Shown here: in pieces, positions 45,203 to 57,464 of the stretch
Position numbering within the stretch: the stretch's first letter is position 1
Layout: every line of letters starts with the position of its first letter
Assembly (NCBI GenBank): GCA_026545765.1
Contig: JAIFAC010000448.1
Location: forward strand, 1-64,000
Direction of reading: 5' to 3'
DNA: 64,000 nt
Origin: Plantago major
Taxonomy: Eukaryota; Streptophyta; Magnoliopsida; Lamiales; Plantaginaceae
Program-made: the position numbers and the translations under genes
The notes under the pieces: generated by a model
Told to the model about the DNA's origin: nothing
Databases searched by the model: none
Seen by the model: only the letters and a program-made list of their open reading frames with translations

Positions 45203-47700
45203 AACTTCAGCTCTACCAGGTGGAGGGTGTGAACTGCCCTTCTCTTTTGCTGCTCGATAACTAAACTGGTAAATAGTAGCCAATTAATTTTAGTAGAGCG
45301 GTTGGAATGGCAAACAGCAATTAATGATACAATATTGAACTCAAATGGCCAGATAGAGCCTTGCTAAAGATTATCAAGGCCTGATGTAGAACACTTTTCT
45401 TGAGCCAAGTTGGCTCCGGCTCCAACAATGTCTGCTGTCCAAATTCCTGAGTATCTTAATCAGGACTATCCAATTATGGATGGGACTTGGGAGTTTATGT
45501 TACATGCTTGAATAGTTCTAGGTAACGGGAATGTAACAATCTATGCTACATGCTTGAATTTTATTTACACATTTACTGAAAAAAGAATACCCCATTTCCT
45601 GTATCAATGTGTCGAACTTAAAATTAGTCTGAATAAACGTGGAGCAAAAACAAAAAACTTCACCCCAACAAGACACAACATTGTGTCAGACAGTCCAACT
45701 GTAAGACACCCACTTTCAAATTTAGGAATAACTACACCACCACCCACCCAGTGTTAGCTGCATTCCCCCAATTTGGACACACAACTTAAAAAGGAAAAAA
45801 AAAAACTTACATTAGACAGTATTATCTAAACACACCTTGAATATTAGGAACAACCACACCACCAACCTCAAGTACTAGTAAGTAGTGATTCTCTGTATGT
45901 TAAATTTTGTAATCTGTTCTTTGGGGTAGGTTAATTAAATAGATAGATTGTTTTGTATCAGAAACCATCTTCTTAGCTTCACAAAAAAAAAAAAAAAAAA
46001 AAAAAACAAAAACTAAACGATTAATTAACTAAAACAGAAAATAGCCCTGGTTTTCAGTCGCACCCTCAATAAACACGTACCTAACCTACCCGACAAGCAT
46101 TAAGACAAGAGAAAAAAAAAATTATGCTAGTAATATCGAGAATGATTAACACAACGAATACAAATACTAGACATAATTTTGCTAATAGGAGTCCATGTGC
46201 TTGAAGACAACATGCATCACCTTGGGTTGGGAGAAACATATACTGATATACCCCCATTATCGTACTCATGTATATGTCTCATATAATGAATACAATAGGA
46301 CATGCTGACCAGACAAATGAATACAATAGGACAGGCAAAAATATATGAAGCCTCCCACATATTGAAGCATACAAAACAATCTTTACCATACATCCAAACT
46401 GTAGCAGAAAGTATGTAAAACTGCTAACCACAATTCTTCAAAATTCCAAAAGCCAGAATGAATAAATAAAGTTCTACTACTCTACTGATTTTACAAGAAT
46501 TTAACATGAAACACCAACATAATAATCATTAACTAGACTTGTACCATATTACTGAATATGCTTCAATCTCCTACTAAATTGGTAAGGCCTTAGTTAACTG
46601 GACACAACAAAGTGTTAAATGCCAGAAATATCTGTAACCAGCTAGGAGATCTTTCCTAAACTTATTTCCATAGGAAATAAAAAATAGTCACAGTATAGAC
46701 CAAGTTCATGCTCAGTATGTGATATGTATGCAACTATGCACACTATAAACATGTTAGACAACTTTTTAGAATGTTAGTATTTATTGTGTCTATTAATCGT
46801 TATCTACAGTCACTACCACTCTTTACTAACCCCCAGATGGTAGAATACGCATTATTGCAAGAAGCAAAGAACTTAGATATAGGTATATTACTATGGCTGA
46901 AAACCTGATATAAGGTACCCGTTACTTCAATGCCATCACCAGATAGGATCTAAAAAATGTGTGCTATTTGTCTACAGCATATCCAAGCACAAAATCACAG
47001 TTCCAAGAATAAATTTAGACAAAAACTTGTGTTAGGCGGTCTAACAGTCAGGGGAATACACCTTATACTTTGTGGGTGAGTTACAGTTATTCCTACTAGT
47101 ATTTAAGGCCAGTCTGAACTTAGATCTTCTAACACAAGTTTTTGTCTAAATTTATATGTATAGGAAGCTTCCCTTATTCCTGTGATTTTGTGTTCTGATT
47201 GTCAGTGAAAAACTCCGATGGGCAACTTGATCAGCTATGTATCGAATTGAGCAAAGGGAAATCTCACTCGATATATAGTGAGATTGTTATGTTCATGTAG
47301 CTGGGGTTTTATCATCTCATCTTGAAATTCGACCAATGTAAATGTAACTAGGCTATTGTAGAATCAGATTAACCAGCATCTAAACTAAAGTGCACTTCTA
47401 GGGAAGAAACTGCATCTAAATGCTAGAATGAATCACACTTTTACGCCCATGGCAGGAATGGTGGAGGAATTGATAAACCTGAATCACGAACTAGTAATAG
47501 GTATCGACAATCCGCAAAAATTGGTAAAATCACCTAAAATTTCTTCGCATAGTAAAGATATACGAGCAGTAACGGCGATAAAGGAATTAAAAGGAATTGA
47601 TTGATACCTGGAACTCTGGAAGAGAGTTTGAGGAAGATCTTGAAGCCGATTCTGGAGAGGAGGAAGAAGAACTATAGGGTCTATTGAAAAACCCACTGTT
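45203..47700 (-). other. SRP19 leader: probable 5' UTR exon and intron
   Basis: A probable 5' leader exon lies at about 47610-47690, with a CAG-GTATCAATC donor at about 47608 on the minus strand. This would leave a 2.3-kb intron down to the coding start exon. The intron holds a poly-A run at about 45981-46005, a small perfect-ended MITE and nothing else recognisable. The leader assignment rests on the donor and on position only. Confidence 0.4.
47010..47154. mobile_element. 145-bp MITE with perfect 26-bp inverted ends
   Basis: The left end 47010-47035 (starting TAAATTTAGACAAAAACTTG) and the right end 47129-47154 are exact reverse complements over 26 bases. GGCGGTCTAACA lies just inside the left end, recalling plant MITEs with a GAGACGGTCTC core. 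It lies in the presumed SRP19 leader intron. Confidence 0.85.
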
Positions 47701-47869
47701 AATACAAGGGGTTATAAAATACTAGTATAAAAATTCTGGAAAGTTTTTTAGCATATTACTAGAGACCCTTTATTTATTAAACATAGTGGAATTGGTCCCA
47801 TACTTTTATATTTTTACATAAAATCTTACTTTCTTAGCGGTGCTTTAAATAAATTATTTAGAGGCAGAC

Positions 47870-48470
47870 GCATATTGTCGATTAAAAGCGTCATGTTTCA
47901 GCGTTGATGTTTTTCATATTACAAAATAAATAAATTTTGTTAACAACATAGACATTTTGATTAATAACACAGATAATTTTTCTAAAAACATAGTTCGTTT
48001 TTAGTATAAAATTCGTTTTCTTTCACTTTCTTGATTTCCTTCTTCATGTTTCTCTCTCTATCTTCCAATCTCTTTCTCTCTCTCTCTAAAACAATCACCC
48101 AACCACCACTAAATCCGTCGGAACTTGTTCAAATCTGCGTCAGGTGCATATTTGAGTAGCTCATGAGCCGATCTACTTTTTTATCGGTTTCGTTTTTCCG
48201 TTTTGTCGACTTTCAAAATTGTTGACCGGACTTCGAAACTTTCCGGTTGTCTTCTCCGGCGAATCTTCGACTACTCAACACACATAAATCATTACCTTGT
48301 CGTTTCCTCGATTTTCAGGTCACTTATGTTTTTCCCGATTTCGTTTAGTTTTTTGTATAAATGGTATACATTTTATTCGAAATTATCTATATTTGTTCAG
48401 TGTTAGTTTGAATGTATATATATGATGTTTCGAATGAGTATCCATGCGTTTTATATGCTTTAATTTAGTA
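47870..48470. other. Flank of tandem array, no gene recognised
   Basis: A pyrimidine-rich tract (CTCTCTCT, about 48050-48090) is followed by an open frame at 48203-48406 without a recognisable domain. Scattered AACATAGACA-type motifs at 47940-48000 are inverted copies of the motif in the array that follows. Confidence 0.45.
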
Positions 48471-48479
48471 ATTTTCTAT

Positions 48480-49210
48480 ATTTTGGTAAAAATTGTCTAG
48501 TTTTTTTGTATAAATGTCCTATGTTTTAGTAGAATTGTCTTTGTTGTTCTTTGTTGTTGGTTTATTGTGAAAAGATAGATGTGTTGTATATTGTCTAGTT
48601 TTTTCTATAAATGGTCTATGTTTTATTAGAAATTGTCTATATTTTTCGTTGTTGATGGTTTAGTTTTTTTGTATAAATTATCTATGTTTTAATATAAATT
48701 GTCTAGTTTTTTGTATAAATGGTCTATGTTTTAGTAGAAATTGTCTATGTTGTTCGTTGTTGCTGGTTTAGGTTTTTTATATAAATTGTATATGTTTTAG
48801 TATAAATTGTCTAGTTTTTTTTTTGTATAAATGGTCTATGTTTTAGAAGAAATTTTCGATGTTGTTCGTTGTTGCTGGTTTAGTTTTTTTTATAAATTGT
48901 CTATGTTTTACTATAAATTGTCTAGTTTTTTGTATAAATCATCTATGTTTTAGTAGAAATTGTGTATGTTGTTAGTTATTCTTTGATTTAGTTTTTGTAT
49001 AAATTATACATGTTTTACTATAAATTGTGTAGTTTTTTATAAATGATCTATATTTTAGTAGAAATTGTCTATGTTTTAGTAGAAATTGTCTATGTTGTTA
49101 TTCTTTGGTTTATTTTTTGTATAAATTTTCTATGTTTTACAATAAATTGTCTATTTTTTTTTTTTTTGAAATGGTCTATGTTTATGTATAAATTGTATAT
49201 GTTTTTTTGA
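48480..49210. repeat. AT-rich tandem array of ATTGTCTATGTTTTA-type units
   Basis: The short motif TATAAATTGTCTATGTTTTA and variants (AATGGTCTATG, AAATTGTCTAG) recur about every 30 bases. A larger unit of roughly 90-120 bases, marked by GTTGTTGCTGGTTTAG, repeats about six times. The array is one strand-biased block with no coding capacity. Confidence 0.9.
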
Positions 49211-49219
49211 TATTTTTTT

Positions 49220-50570
49220 GTATGTATTAGGTTTTCATAAAAAGGGTGGTCGAACAAAGAAATTGATTGGTCACAAAAATTGAGACGTTGTGGAAGAAAG
49301 GGTCGACGAACAAGTGAAGAGTGTGAAGAAAACTATTTTGTAGATGTATTAAATGTTTTTTAAAAGACATGTATTTTCATAGGTTGTAAATTTTTTATTT
49401 TTTTATTATTTTGTATATTGAAATTTATTGGTTGACGAATGAAATTGAAGTTCATGTTTATTTTTCTAAATATTGTGTTTTGATTGGATAAATAGGATGT
49501 TACTAATGTCTGCATGATAAACATAAACAATTTCACGATAAACATAGACAATTTGATGATAAACCTAGATAATTTGATGTAAAAATCAACATTTGTGGAT
49601 TTGAATGAACATTGATGAGCTGAGTAAGTTTTTTAAAAAAAAAATTGCGGGTTGACGTGAAAATCAGTTATCTAGTTTTATGGTAAATTGTATATGTTTA
49701 TGCATTATGGAGGACTTTGAACTCTCGATATGTAGGGTCTCTCATGAAGACGGACTCTATGTATAATGTTTTAAACATTTCCATTAATGTTTTACGAGTT
49801 GATATTTATATCATTTTTTATGTATATGTATATCACTGATGTTCTTCGTAAAACCTCTAATATTTTCGGATATAATTATAATGTTTGTCCGTCTTTTTTT
49901 TTTGTATTTCCATAAGACCGTTTCTCATGAGACTCACTAATGATTTTATTGATAATATAGTATGTCATTATAAGTTATGTAGAGACCGTCTCTTAATATA
50001 CTTAGTGTATAAATATTGGGGAGAAATTATCTCCAACCTATATTGGGAGTTGGGACAATAGATCATCCACATTTTTAATTTGCTCGTTAACTAGTTTCTG
50101 ACCCGTCGATACTCGACGGGTATGGTGAAAATGTAGTAAAACATACTAACAACACAGTCAAGCCCCTTAGGGACAGGAAAGAGAGAATAATAGAAAGAGG
50201 ACCAAAGTAGGAATGAGAGAATAACAGAAAGAATCCTCGTGGATTAATTTGGACATTTTCATGGGTTTTCGTATGGATCAAAATTTGGATAAACCTCGGA
50301 CCCATACAGTGCCAACTTAAGATACATACTCATAATTTAGTGTAGGGTATGGATCGGGGTCCAACCAAAATAGTGAATGTGTCGAGACCAATGAAAGTTT
50401 TTTACAAATTTAACTCGATAATCATCTCATTCTTCATTGTAGGCATCATAAAAGTTTAGTCGAACTCGTTGATATCAGTAAAAATCATAGTGACATATGT
50501 TCACAATGTATATTAAAACCGAAATTAAAGTTATGAAACTAAGAAAAAAGAGTAATTTTACAAATTTAAC
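49220..50570. other. Unassigned AT-rich DNA with inverted copies of the array motif
   Basis: Three ATAAACATAGACAATTT-type motifs (about 49517-49570) are the reverse complement of the array motif. Segments GTCTCTCATGAAGACGGAC (about 49729) and GACCGTTTCTCATGAGACTC (about 49917) are an imperfect inverted pair, probably the ends of a small element. No gene is seen. Confidence 0.5.
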
Positions 50571-50577
50571 ATTTTTA

Positions 50578-51527
50578 GGTTAAATTACATATGGAACCCC
50601 TGTTAGATTCAAATGTTGCAGATGGCTACCCATTAGCTCAACAATAACATCCTAGTCACCTTTCGATAAAACCAATTACTATTCACAGGCCGAATTGAAA
50701 GATATCGGAAGTGCGACAAAATTCATTTTGCAATCCAAATCCTGTTACAACTCTAATTCTCAAAAGCACGTTTCAAGTTTCTAAAATATTGATTAAGTCC
50801 TGGTTTTCAAAATTGAATTGATAAACAACGATTTCAGCGAAATCAAATCCTAGTCTTCACGAACATATAATCGATCACATGACAATCAATTATTGAAATA
50901 AGACTCTAAATTTGGATCTTAAAATTTGAAAAGATTCCAAATTTTGAATTCTTCAAGTTTGATACCGATTGATTTCACTCGGTTCATCAATATTAATTCT
51001 TGGCGTTTACGGGCTTGGGTTCATCAATTTCAAATTTTTAAGTGCAGGCATCGATTGATTCTTCAATTTTGAATTCTTGATGCAGGCTTCGATTCTTGAC
51101 GTTTATGGGCTTCAATTTTTGGTGTTTCTGGGCTTCAATTCTTCATGTTGAACTTCCGGTTGATGTTTTCCGGGATATTTAAGATCTGTTCTTCGATTGC
51201 TATGTTTCAAATTCTTCATTTTTTTTGGGTTGTTTGTTGCTTCGATTGCTAAGTTTCTGGGTTTGTTTGTTGCTTCTCGATATGGGTTACACCATATTCC
51301 GGGATATTGAAGATATTGTTTATATATTACATACTTATTGTTTTATTTTTAATTAAAATGGTGTATTTAGAAACAATTGGTAAGGACATGTTTGGTTTGT
51401 AAATAAGATGGTGTAACTTATAACTGGTCAACCCAAAAACAACTAAATAGACCTAAATGTAATTGTTCAACTAATTGGTATCCAAGTGTGCGAAGGGCAT
51501 CTGGAGAGGGGGCATATATAATTCTCT
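50578..51527. mobile_element. Mutator-like nonautonomous element, copy 3
   Basis: The left end GGTTAAATTACATATGGAAC and an inverted right end match copies 1 and 2 (CCCATTAGCTCAACAATAAC; right end with GGACATGTTTGGTTTG and GGTCAACC as in copy 2). It is about 950 bp and has no transposase. The expected 9-bp duplication is poorly conserved (acattttta and tcattttct). It has the same orientation as copy 2. Confidence 0.7.
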
Positions 51528-52174
51528 CATTTTCTTATTTCAAACAAAAGATAGCAATAAAATATAATTTTAGAAATAAAAAAATATGGATTGACACACC
51601 AAGCCAACATGCCATATAAAAAACTTCTCGTGATTTTTTCTTGTTGTAAATAATCTAACTTAATGTTATTAAATCAAATATAATGAGTTCACTATTGAGG
51701 ATTGAAGTACATAAATTAAATCAAATTCAACATTTTTTCCTCAAACAATAAGATTGAAATAAATGATAATTTGGAAGTAAAAAACATGGATTGACATAAC
51801 TTGGATTATACAATTGGGTAATGCAAAAATGAACAAATTACTCTGGCATCAATTTGCTAGCCTTCACTGAAAGGAAAGTCACCTAATTGACAAATGTGCA
51901 AAGTAATTAAGCTCTCCATCGATCAAACGGATGAAGTGCAATTACAACCAACTTATCTCAATTATTGGCTAAGGTCTTATCCAAACCCAGACCTTAATAG
52001 GATCTCAAATATAGGACTGGGCGATCCTCGCACACGATGAGACCTGACATGAATTAATTAGTTGAACCGGAACTAGATCATACTCAGACCTATTTAAAAT
52101 CCTCCACTGACTCGTTTTGACCCATATTTTAATGCATGGATACTTGTATGGGTCCGCATCCACATCGGACCCGT
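51528..52174. other. Spacer before the retroelement, no gene seen
   Basis: AT-rich DNA without a recognisable gene or RNA. Two related segments contain AAATAAAAAAATATGGATTGACA and a similar stretch about 200 bases on, so a weak internal duplication is present. Confidence 0.5.
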
Positions 52175-53567
52175 TGTTAGGAATATCTGTTAGTTTTTTT
52201 TTTGATCACTCATCACATGTTCTTATCTTAGCCATAAAGGTGATTAAGTACTCTTGGTTCACTTGAACATTGTAAAAGAGGAAATCACTGAGTATGATTA
52301 GTCTAGTAAATCTTGTATTAGGATTATAGGTCTCTGAGTGTAATTTTTATTTCCAGAAGACCATGAAGATCAATCCTAGCAATGGAGCTTTTCTGAAGAT
52401 TAGAAGACTGAAGATTGCACAAGATTTATGAAGATATCAAGGTTTAGTCTAACTCAGAAAGACTATGTCCTTAATCCTTTCTTAAGTGTATTTACTTACT
52501 TTTGAAATATGATTCTGGACACATGACATCATGAATATGGAGCATGCAAGCCATCAGAAAGGCTCATGTATCCGTTGAAGACTACTGAGACGAAATAGTA
52601 CAAGTGCATTAATTGCATCGGCGGAAAAATTTCTTTGAGCAGTCCTCTCGAGACATGAGACAAGGACTTGAGTACTCATTTCAAGATAAGTATGGACTAA
52701 ATTTGAATTGTGTCTAACGGATATCATTCAACGACTCTCAAATTCATCTATATATCACACACTTAGATCTTTGAAATACACACCTTAGACGCTCTATCTT
52801 GCAAACTTACCATCAAGCAAAGTATTCTCTCATGCACTCTACTACCCTTTCTGAAAGCTTTACATTTCGAAGAATCACTAGTAGTTCTAAGTTGTCTGAA
52901 CCTTAACAAGAGATTGTTGTTAAGTAAAAGAGTTGAACTATCGGATACCGCTACTTTAAAGCTCATTCTCGAGCGGACATCAATTACTTGGGTCGATAAA
53001 AAGCGGTGCCATCCTTGAACAAGTGTATTAAGTAGTCTTGTTCTATTAGGCTCTCTGGAAACATAAGCGAAAAGTTATCTGAGAAGCCTCTCGACAAACC
53101 TTATAACCAACACCATCAAGGCGTGGAGTAGAGGAAGTACTTGATTTGGGAAATCGGAATAACTCAAGGTTATCTGAGTAGAGGAAGTACTTAGCTCTAA
53201 TTTGAGGGAATAACTCAGGGGAACATTTGGTTGGGAACCATTTGTTTAGGAATCTTAAAATAGGATTATTGTAAGGTGAACTCAATTATCATTCTAGTGA
53301 ATTCTAGGTCTCGGAAAAGACCAAAGTGGATTAGTTGGAGGATTCATACCTCCGGATACCACTATATTTCTTTGTGTCATTTACCTTTCTGTATTTACAT
53401 TTGAAAGCACACACATACTTATTGTTTACGCACTTACCTATCTTAAAGTCTTCGCTCTGAATTTAAGTATCGAAACTCCAGTTTAAAGCTGTGTTTATCG
53501 ACAAAAGTTTTAAAAGACTATTCACCCCGCCCTCTAGTCTTTTATTTTGCCGTTATCTGGACCGACA
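52175..53567 (+). repeat. 5' LTR of the copia element
   Basis: The limits are inferred from TGTTAGGAATATCTG at the start and CGACA at the end, two bases before the primer site; copia LTRs run TG...CA. That makes 1,393 bases. No second copy is in the window to confirm it. The AATACACACC and TATATATCACACAC area (about 52745-52785) could hold the promoter. Confidence 0.65.
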
Positions 53568-53569
53568 AG

Positions 53570-53580
53570 TGGTATCGAGC
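53570..53580 (+). promoter_or_regulatory. Primer-binding site for tRNA-Met, one base short
   Basis: TGGTATCGAGC lies two bases after the LTR end. The sequence complementary to the 3' end of plant initiator tRNA-Met is TGGTATCAGAGC, so one A is missing inside CAG. The position and the other eleven bases make the identity clear. Confidence 0.85.
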
Positions 53581-53689
53581 GGGAGGTTCACAAGCCTACG
53601 CATTGAACCTAGATCCCAGATAGGTGAAGGAACTTTGTCCCTTCGAGGACTATATAATTTGTGTGTTAAGTGTGCGGTATGTCTCGGTG

Positions 53690-54700
53690 ATGCACCCGTT
53701 AAAAGCGAAAACTACGAGAAATGGAAGAACAACATGATGCTCCATCTGAGGCCATTAGTGACGAGATGATCTATGTCATCAATGAAGGACCTATCAAAAT
53801 CAGACAACTCGAACAAATTCTTGAGGTGTCGATGGAAGAAAAACCTCGAAAGGAAGATGGAAGCGAGGATCATGGCTGCTAGTTATAGTGGTCGTGTTGC
53901 TCCTGGAAGCATTATGTATGAAGACAAGCCAAGAGAGCTCTGGACATCTGGAGATGACACACAGATTGGATGGTCAAGCTCGTAATATCATCATCAGATC
54001 GACACCTGAGCACATGATTAAAGCGTAGGGTGCTAAAATGGCGAAGTTGCTGGCGATTGATTGAAAAAATACATGCGGGCCAGAAAACCAAGGAAAACAA
54101 GTTGAAGTTCTTAAATTGAAGTTCCAAAACTTCAAACAAGGTCCCTCTGAAACTCTGGAAGAACTTGATTTCAGGTTTACTACTCTTATGAGTGATATGG
54201 CTGCACTTGGTGAAAGCAACAGATACTCCCAGCCAGAAAAGATTAAGACTATTGTCGAAGTCTCAATCCTGACTAGAGCACACTAAGTTCTTTTATTTCA
54301 ACGAGGATGCCAAATATCACTCCGATGAGCTCTTCTCTCATCTTGCTCATAGACTATGAGACAACTCGGAGAGAACAAACAATTTGAAAAGTTGCAAAGT
54401 GTTGCTCTAGTTTCTCAAGGTACTTACGAAAGAAGGATACGAAAGATGCATCTGAAGAAAATGCTCTTGCGATAAGACACATAAAGAAATTTGTGAGTCG
54501 AAGATTGAGAGAAGAAAAGCTAAAGAAAATTTGAAAAAGCATCTTGGCCCAAACTATCATCGGTCTGAGAACATCTGAATGAACAACTCTGAACACCCCA
54601 TTCGAGAAGGTGTTAATCTTGAAAAGTAGAAATAGGAAATGATATCTGTTTCTATTGTCAAAAGCTTGGTCACTTCAAGAGATTGTCTGCTTTAAACAAG
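53690..54700 (+). pseudogene. copia gag, broken
   Basis: Segments in order match copia Gag: NYEKWKNNMMLHL (about 53710), then APGSIMYEDKPRELW (about 53900), a FRFTTLMSDMAALGES-like stretch in another frame (about 54170-54220), and a zinc knuckle CFYCQKLGHFKR at about 54645-54680 (C-x2-C-x4-H, with the final Cys displaced). Frames change many times. Confidence 0.8.
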
Positions 54701-56110
54701 CTCAAGGCGGTGACAAGAAGGAATGAAGAAATTTCAAGAGAAATCAAAGGCCTTCTTGGTGAAGAAAGGAAGAAGATTCAAATTCAACTTGATGCTCTAG
54801 ACATTGAGAGATTAAAGATGGAGATTCAAATGACTCAAACCTACCATCACGAATTGTGTGGAATCTCCCACGATGTAATCGACTTGACCTTAAGAAGAAT
54901 GAAATGTGTGGAGTTCTTTGAGATTTTGGTCAGGACATCTCAATATTGAAATATGTCTTATGGTGATGAGGTAACTAACAATTCACAATTTATGTACTAT
55001 GAGGTGATGATGGAATTGAGGATCTAGAGTTGGTCAAGAGTGAATTGGATCGTTATGAGAAAGAATTTACGGAAGCACAATCAAAACCGAATTCTAGAGG
55101 AAAGCGAAGAAACTCTTGAAAAGAGGTTTACGAGCTAACGAAGTATCTGAGAACAAGAACTATTTGAAATAGCCTTTAAAGCTCGGATATCGAGAATGAA
55201 AATTCTCACAAACTAGCCTTGGATGAACTTAATAAGAAAATGATGAAGGCGCTTTACGAGAATGAAGAACTCGAGAAAGAAAGAGCTATCCTTCAATCTT
55301 ATGCAAAAGGCTAGTGACACTCTCCGAGGTTCGATCCTATCGAGATCCCTCGAGAAAGGTGGACTTGGACTTGATGAACAATCAAGTAATTCATCTCCTC
55401 TGAAGAAGAGTGATGGAAGGTTGACCTTTGTAAAAAGTCAACAAAATGATTCTTCAACCACCTATAGCATTGGTCAGAAAGCTATGGTAGTTGACAAAGG
55501 AAAAGGAGTTGCAACCCAGCCTTTGAAAGAACAACAAGTTCACAAGAAACATGTGGATAAGGTTTTTGAAAAGAAACCTGACCTCGGATATGCAACCATC
55601 CATTCTTTGCATTACTAGGAAGGGAAGAATTGCTGGAATAGGCAAATTCTCTCTTGAACCATTTATGAAAATAAAGATGGTGCGAAACTAGTAAGGCTTG
55701 AAGAAGCGCGAGAAAGCGAAGGTGTTTGAAATGGCATTGGCTATCGTGCTATTGGAAAGGTCATACGCAACAATATAAGGAAGGACAAGAACAATGGCGC
55801 AAAGTGATATTACGTAGCAATAGACAAAAGTGGAAGAAATCTTAAGCCCCAAAAAGCTGAATGCGAGCTAGAAGGAACACGGCGGAAAGGCTAAGTTTGC
55901 TGAAAAGCAACCCCATAAACACAGGGTCCAGAAAGCACCAAAGGGAACACCTAGAAACACCCCAAGAAGGAAGATTGAGATCAAAATTACTGATTTTATT
56001 GCATCTCCTTCTGATCAAGTTAGACAAAAACAAACTCCTAAGAAATTCACTAAAATGTGGATTCCTACTGGAAGAATGTTTAGTCTAAGTGGTTCTATCT
56101 CTGAGGCAAG
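54700..56110 (+). pseudogene. Gag C-terminal/linker region, charged coiled coil
   Basis: Open segments at 54683-54949 and 55262-55618 are rich in Lys, Glu and Leu. They probably represent the long charged linker between Gag and protease in this lineage. I recognise no catalytic domain. Frames are broken between segments. Confidence 0.5.
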
Positions 56111-56129
56111 AACCTAACTCCTGTTTCCT

Positions 56130-56520
56130 GTTTTATGTAGAACACCTCTTGGACTAAGGCTCAATGGCTATTTGATAGTGGATGCGGAAAGCACATGACA
56201 GGAGACAAAGTAAATCTGGTCAACTACAAAGCTTGCAACACTAGACCAGACATCAGATTTGCTGGATGAGAATTAAATCCCTCTCTGGGATTTGGCAATG
56301 TCAAATTAGGATCATTAACAATCACTGACGTATTACATGTTAAAGGTTTGAAATATAATCTATTTAACATGAGCCAGTTTGCAGACAAGGGATTCACTGT
56401 GAAATTCAAAGCAAAGTTTTGCAAACTTATAGACAATGAGTCAAAGCAGACAGTCTTGGTTGCTCGGCGGAAAGGTAGTCTTTATGTTTCCGATTGAGCA
56501 TCTGCCACAACTAAAGAATG
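56130..56520 (+). pseudogene. copia protease, one stop
   Basis: WLFDSGCGKHMTGDK (about 56165-56210) carries the DSG active-site motif of copia aspartic proteases. ITDVLHVKGLKYNLFNMSQF follows, the normal downstream strand pattern. A TGA lies inside the domain at about 56268, where the family has a continuous frame. Confidence 0.85.
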
Positions 56521-56524
56521 TCTC

Positions 56525-57460
56525 ACGGTGAGTCAATCGAGTCTACGAGAGAAACCTTTGGTTATGGCACAAAAGAATGAGTCACTTGAATTTCAAAACT
56601 CTGAACAAACTTGCCAAGAAAGAGTTAGTGGTTGGTCTTCCCAAAACATCTTTTAGAAAGGATGGTATCTGTTCTGCATGTTAGATGGGGAAACAATCCA
56701 AGATCTCTTTCAAGACCAAAACCAGACACTCTAGTGTTAGACCACTGCAACTATTACACATGGATCTTTTTGAATCATCCGTAACTAGTTATGCAGGAAA
56801 GAAGTATGAATGCAGTTGTTGTAGATGACTTCTCAAGATTCACTTGAACATCTTTTCTGAAGCACAAATCTGATGCTAGGGTAGAGATACCAAATTTGCT
56901 GAATAAGCTTGAAGTCATGAAAAATGACAAAGTATCTGCAATCAGAACAGACCATGGTACTGAGTTTGTCAACCAGTACATAAAGGAGTTTTGTACCAGC
57001 AAAGGTATACAACACCAACTTTCCTCTGTAAGAACACCACAACAAAATGGTGTTGCAGAAAGGAAAAATAGAACCTTTAAAGAAGCAGCAAGGACAATGC
57101 TAGCTGACACTGAAATAAGTTAAGTTTATTGGGTTGAGGCTGTAAACACAGCATGCTACACTCAGAACAGATGTTTGATAAACAAACACCATGACAAGAC
57201 CCCATATGAACTCTTGGTTGGTAGACCCCCTAATATCAAACATCTGAAAGTATTTGGTTGTAGATGTTTTGTTCTTAACAATGGAAAAGAGTATCTAAGA
57301 ACATTTCAACCAAAGACAGATGAAGGTGTGTTTCTTGGTTATTCTATGAATAGCAATACAGAGTTTACAACAAAAGAACAAAGAAGATTGAAGAATCAGT
57401 TCATGTTGTATTCTATGAAGGAAGCAAGAAAACACCCCTTGCTGATGAACTCTTAGAAAG
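56525..57460 (+). pseudogene. copia GAG-pre-integrase and integrase core
   Basis: The HHCC zinc region lies at about 56560-56690 in shifted frames (LWLWHKRMSH). The catalytic core has DDFSRFT (about 56825), IRTDHGTEFVN (about 56940) and TPQQNGVAERKNRTFKEAAR (about 57030-57095), giving the D,D-35-E residues. A TAA interrupts at about 57121. The segment YELLVGRPPNIKHLKVFGCR (57207 on) is intact. This is the best-kept part of the element. Confidence 0.88.
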
Positions 57461-57464
57461 GTTC

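Noticed and set aside
55262..55350. Frequent CTCGAG in the retroelement as evidence for the CG pattern
   Set aside because: Some CTCGAG sites lie in a good frame (for example near 55270), so plain CTCGAG frequency was not counted as evidence; only conserved sites were used.
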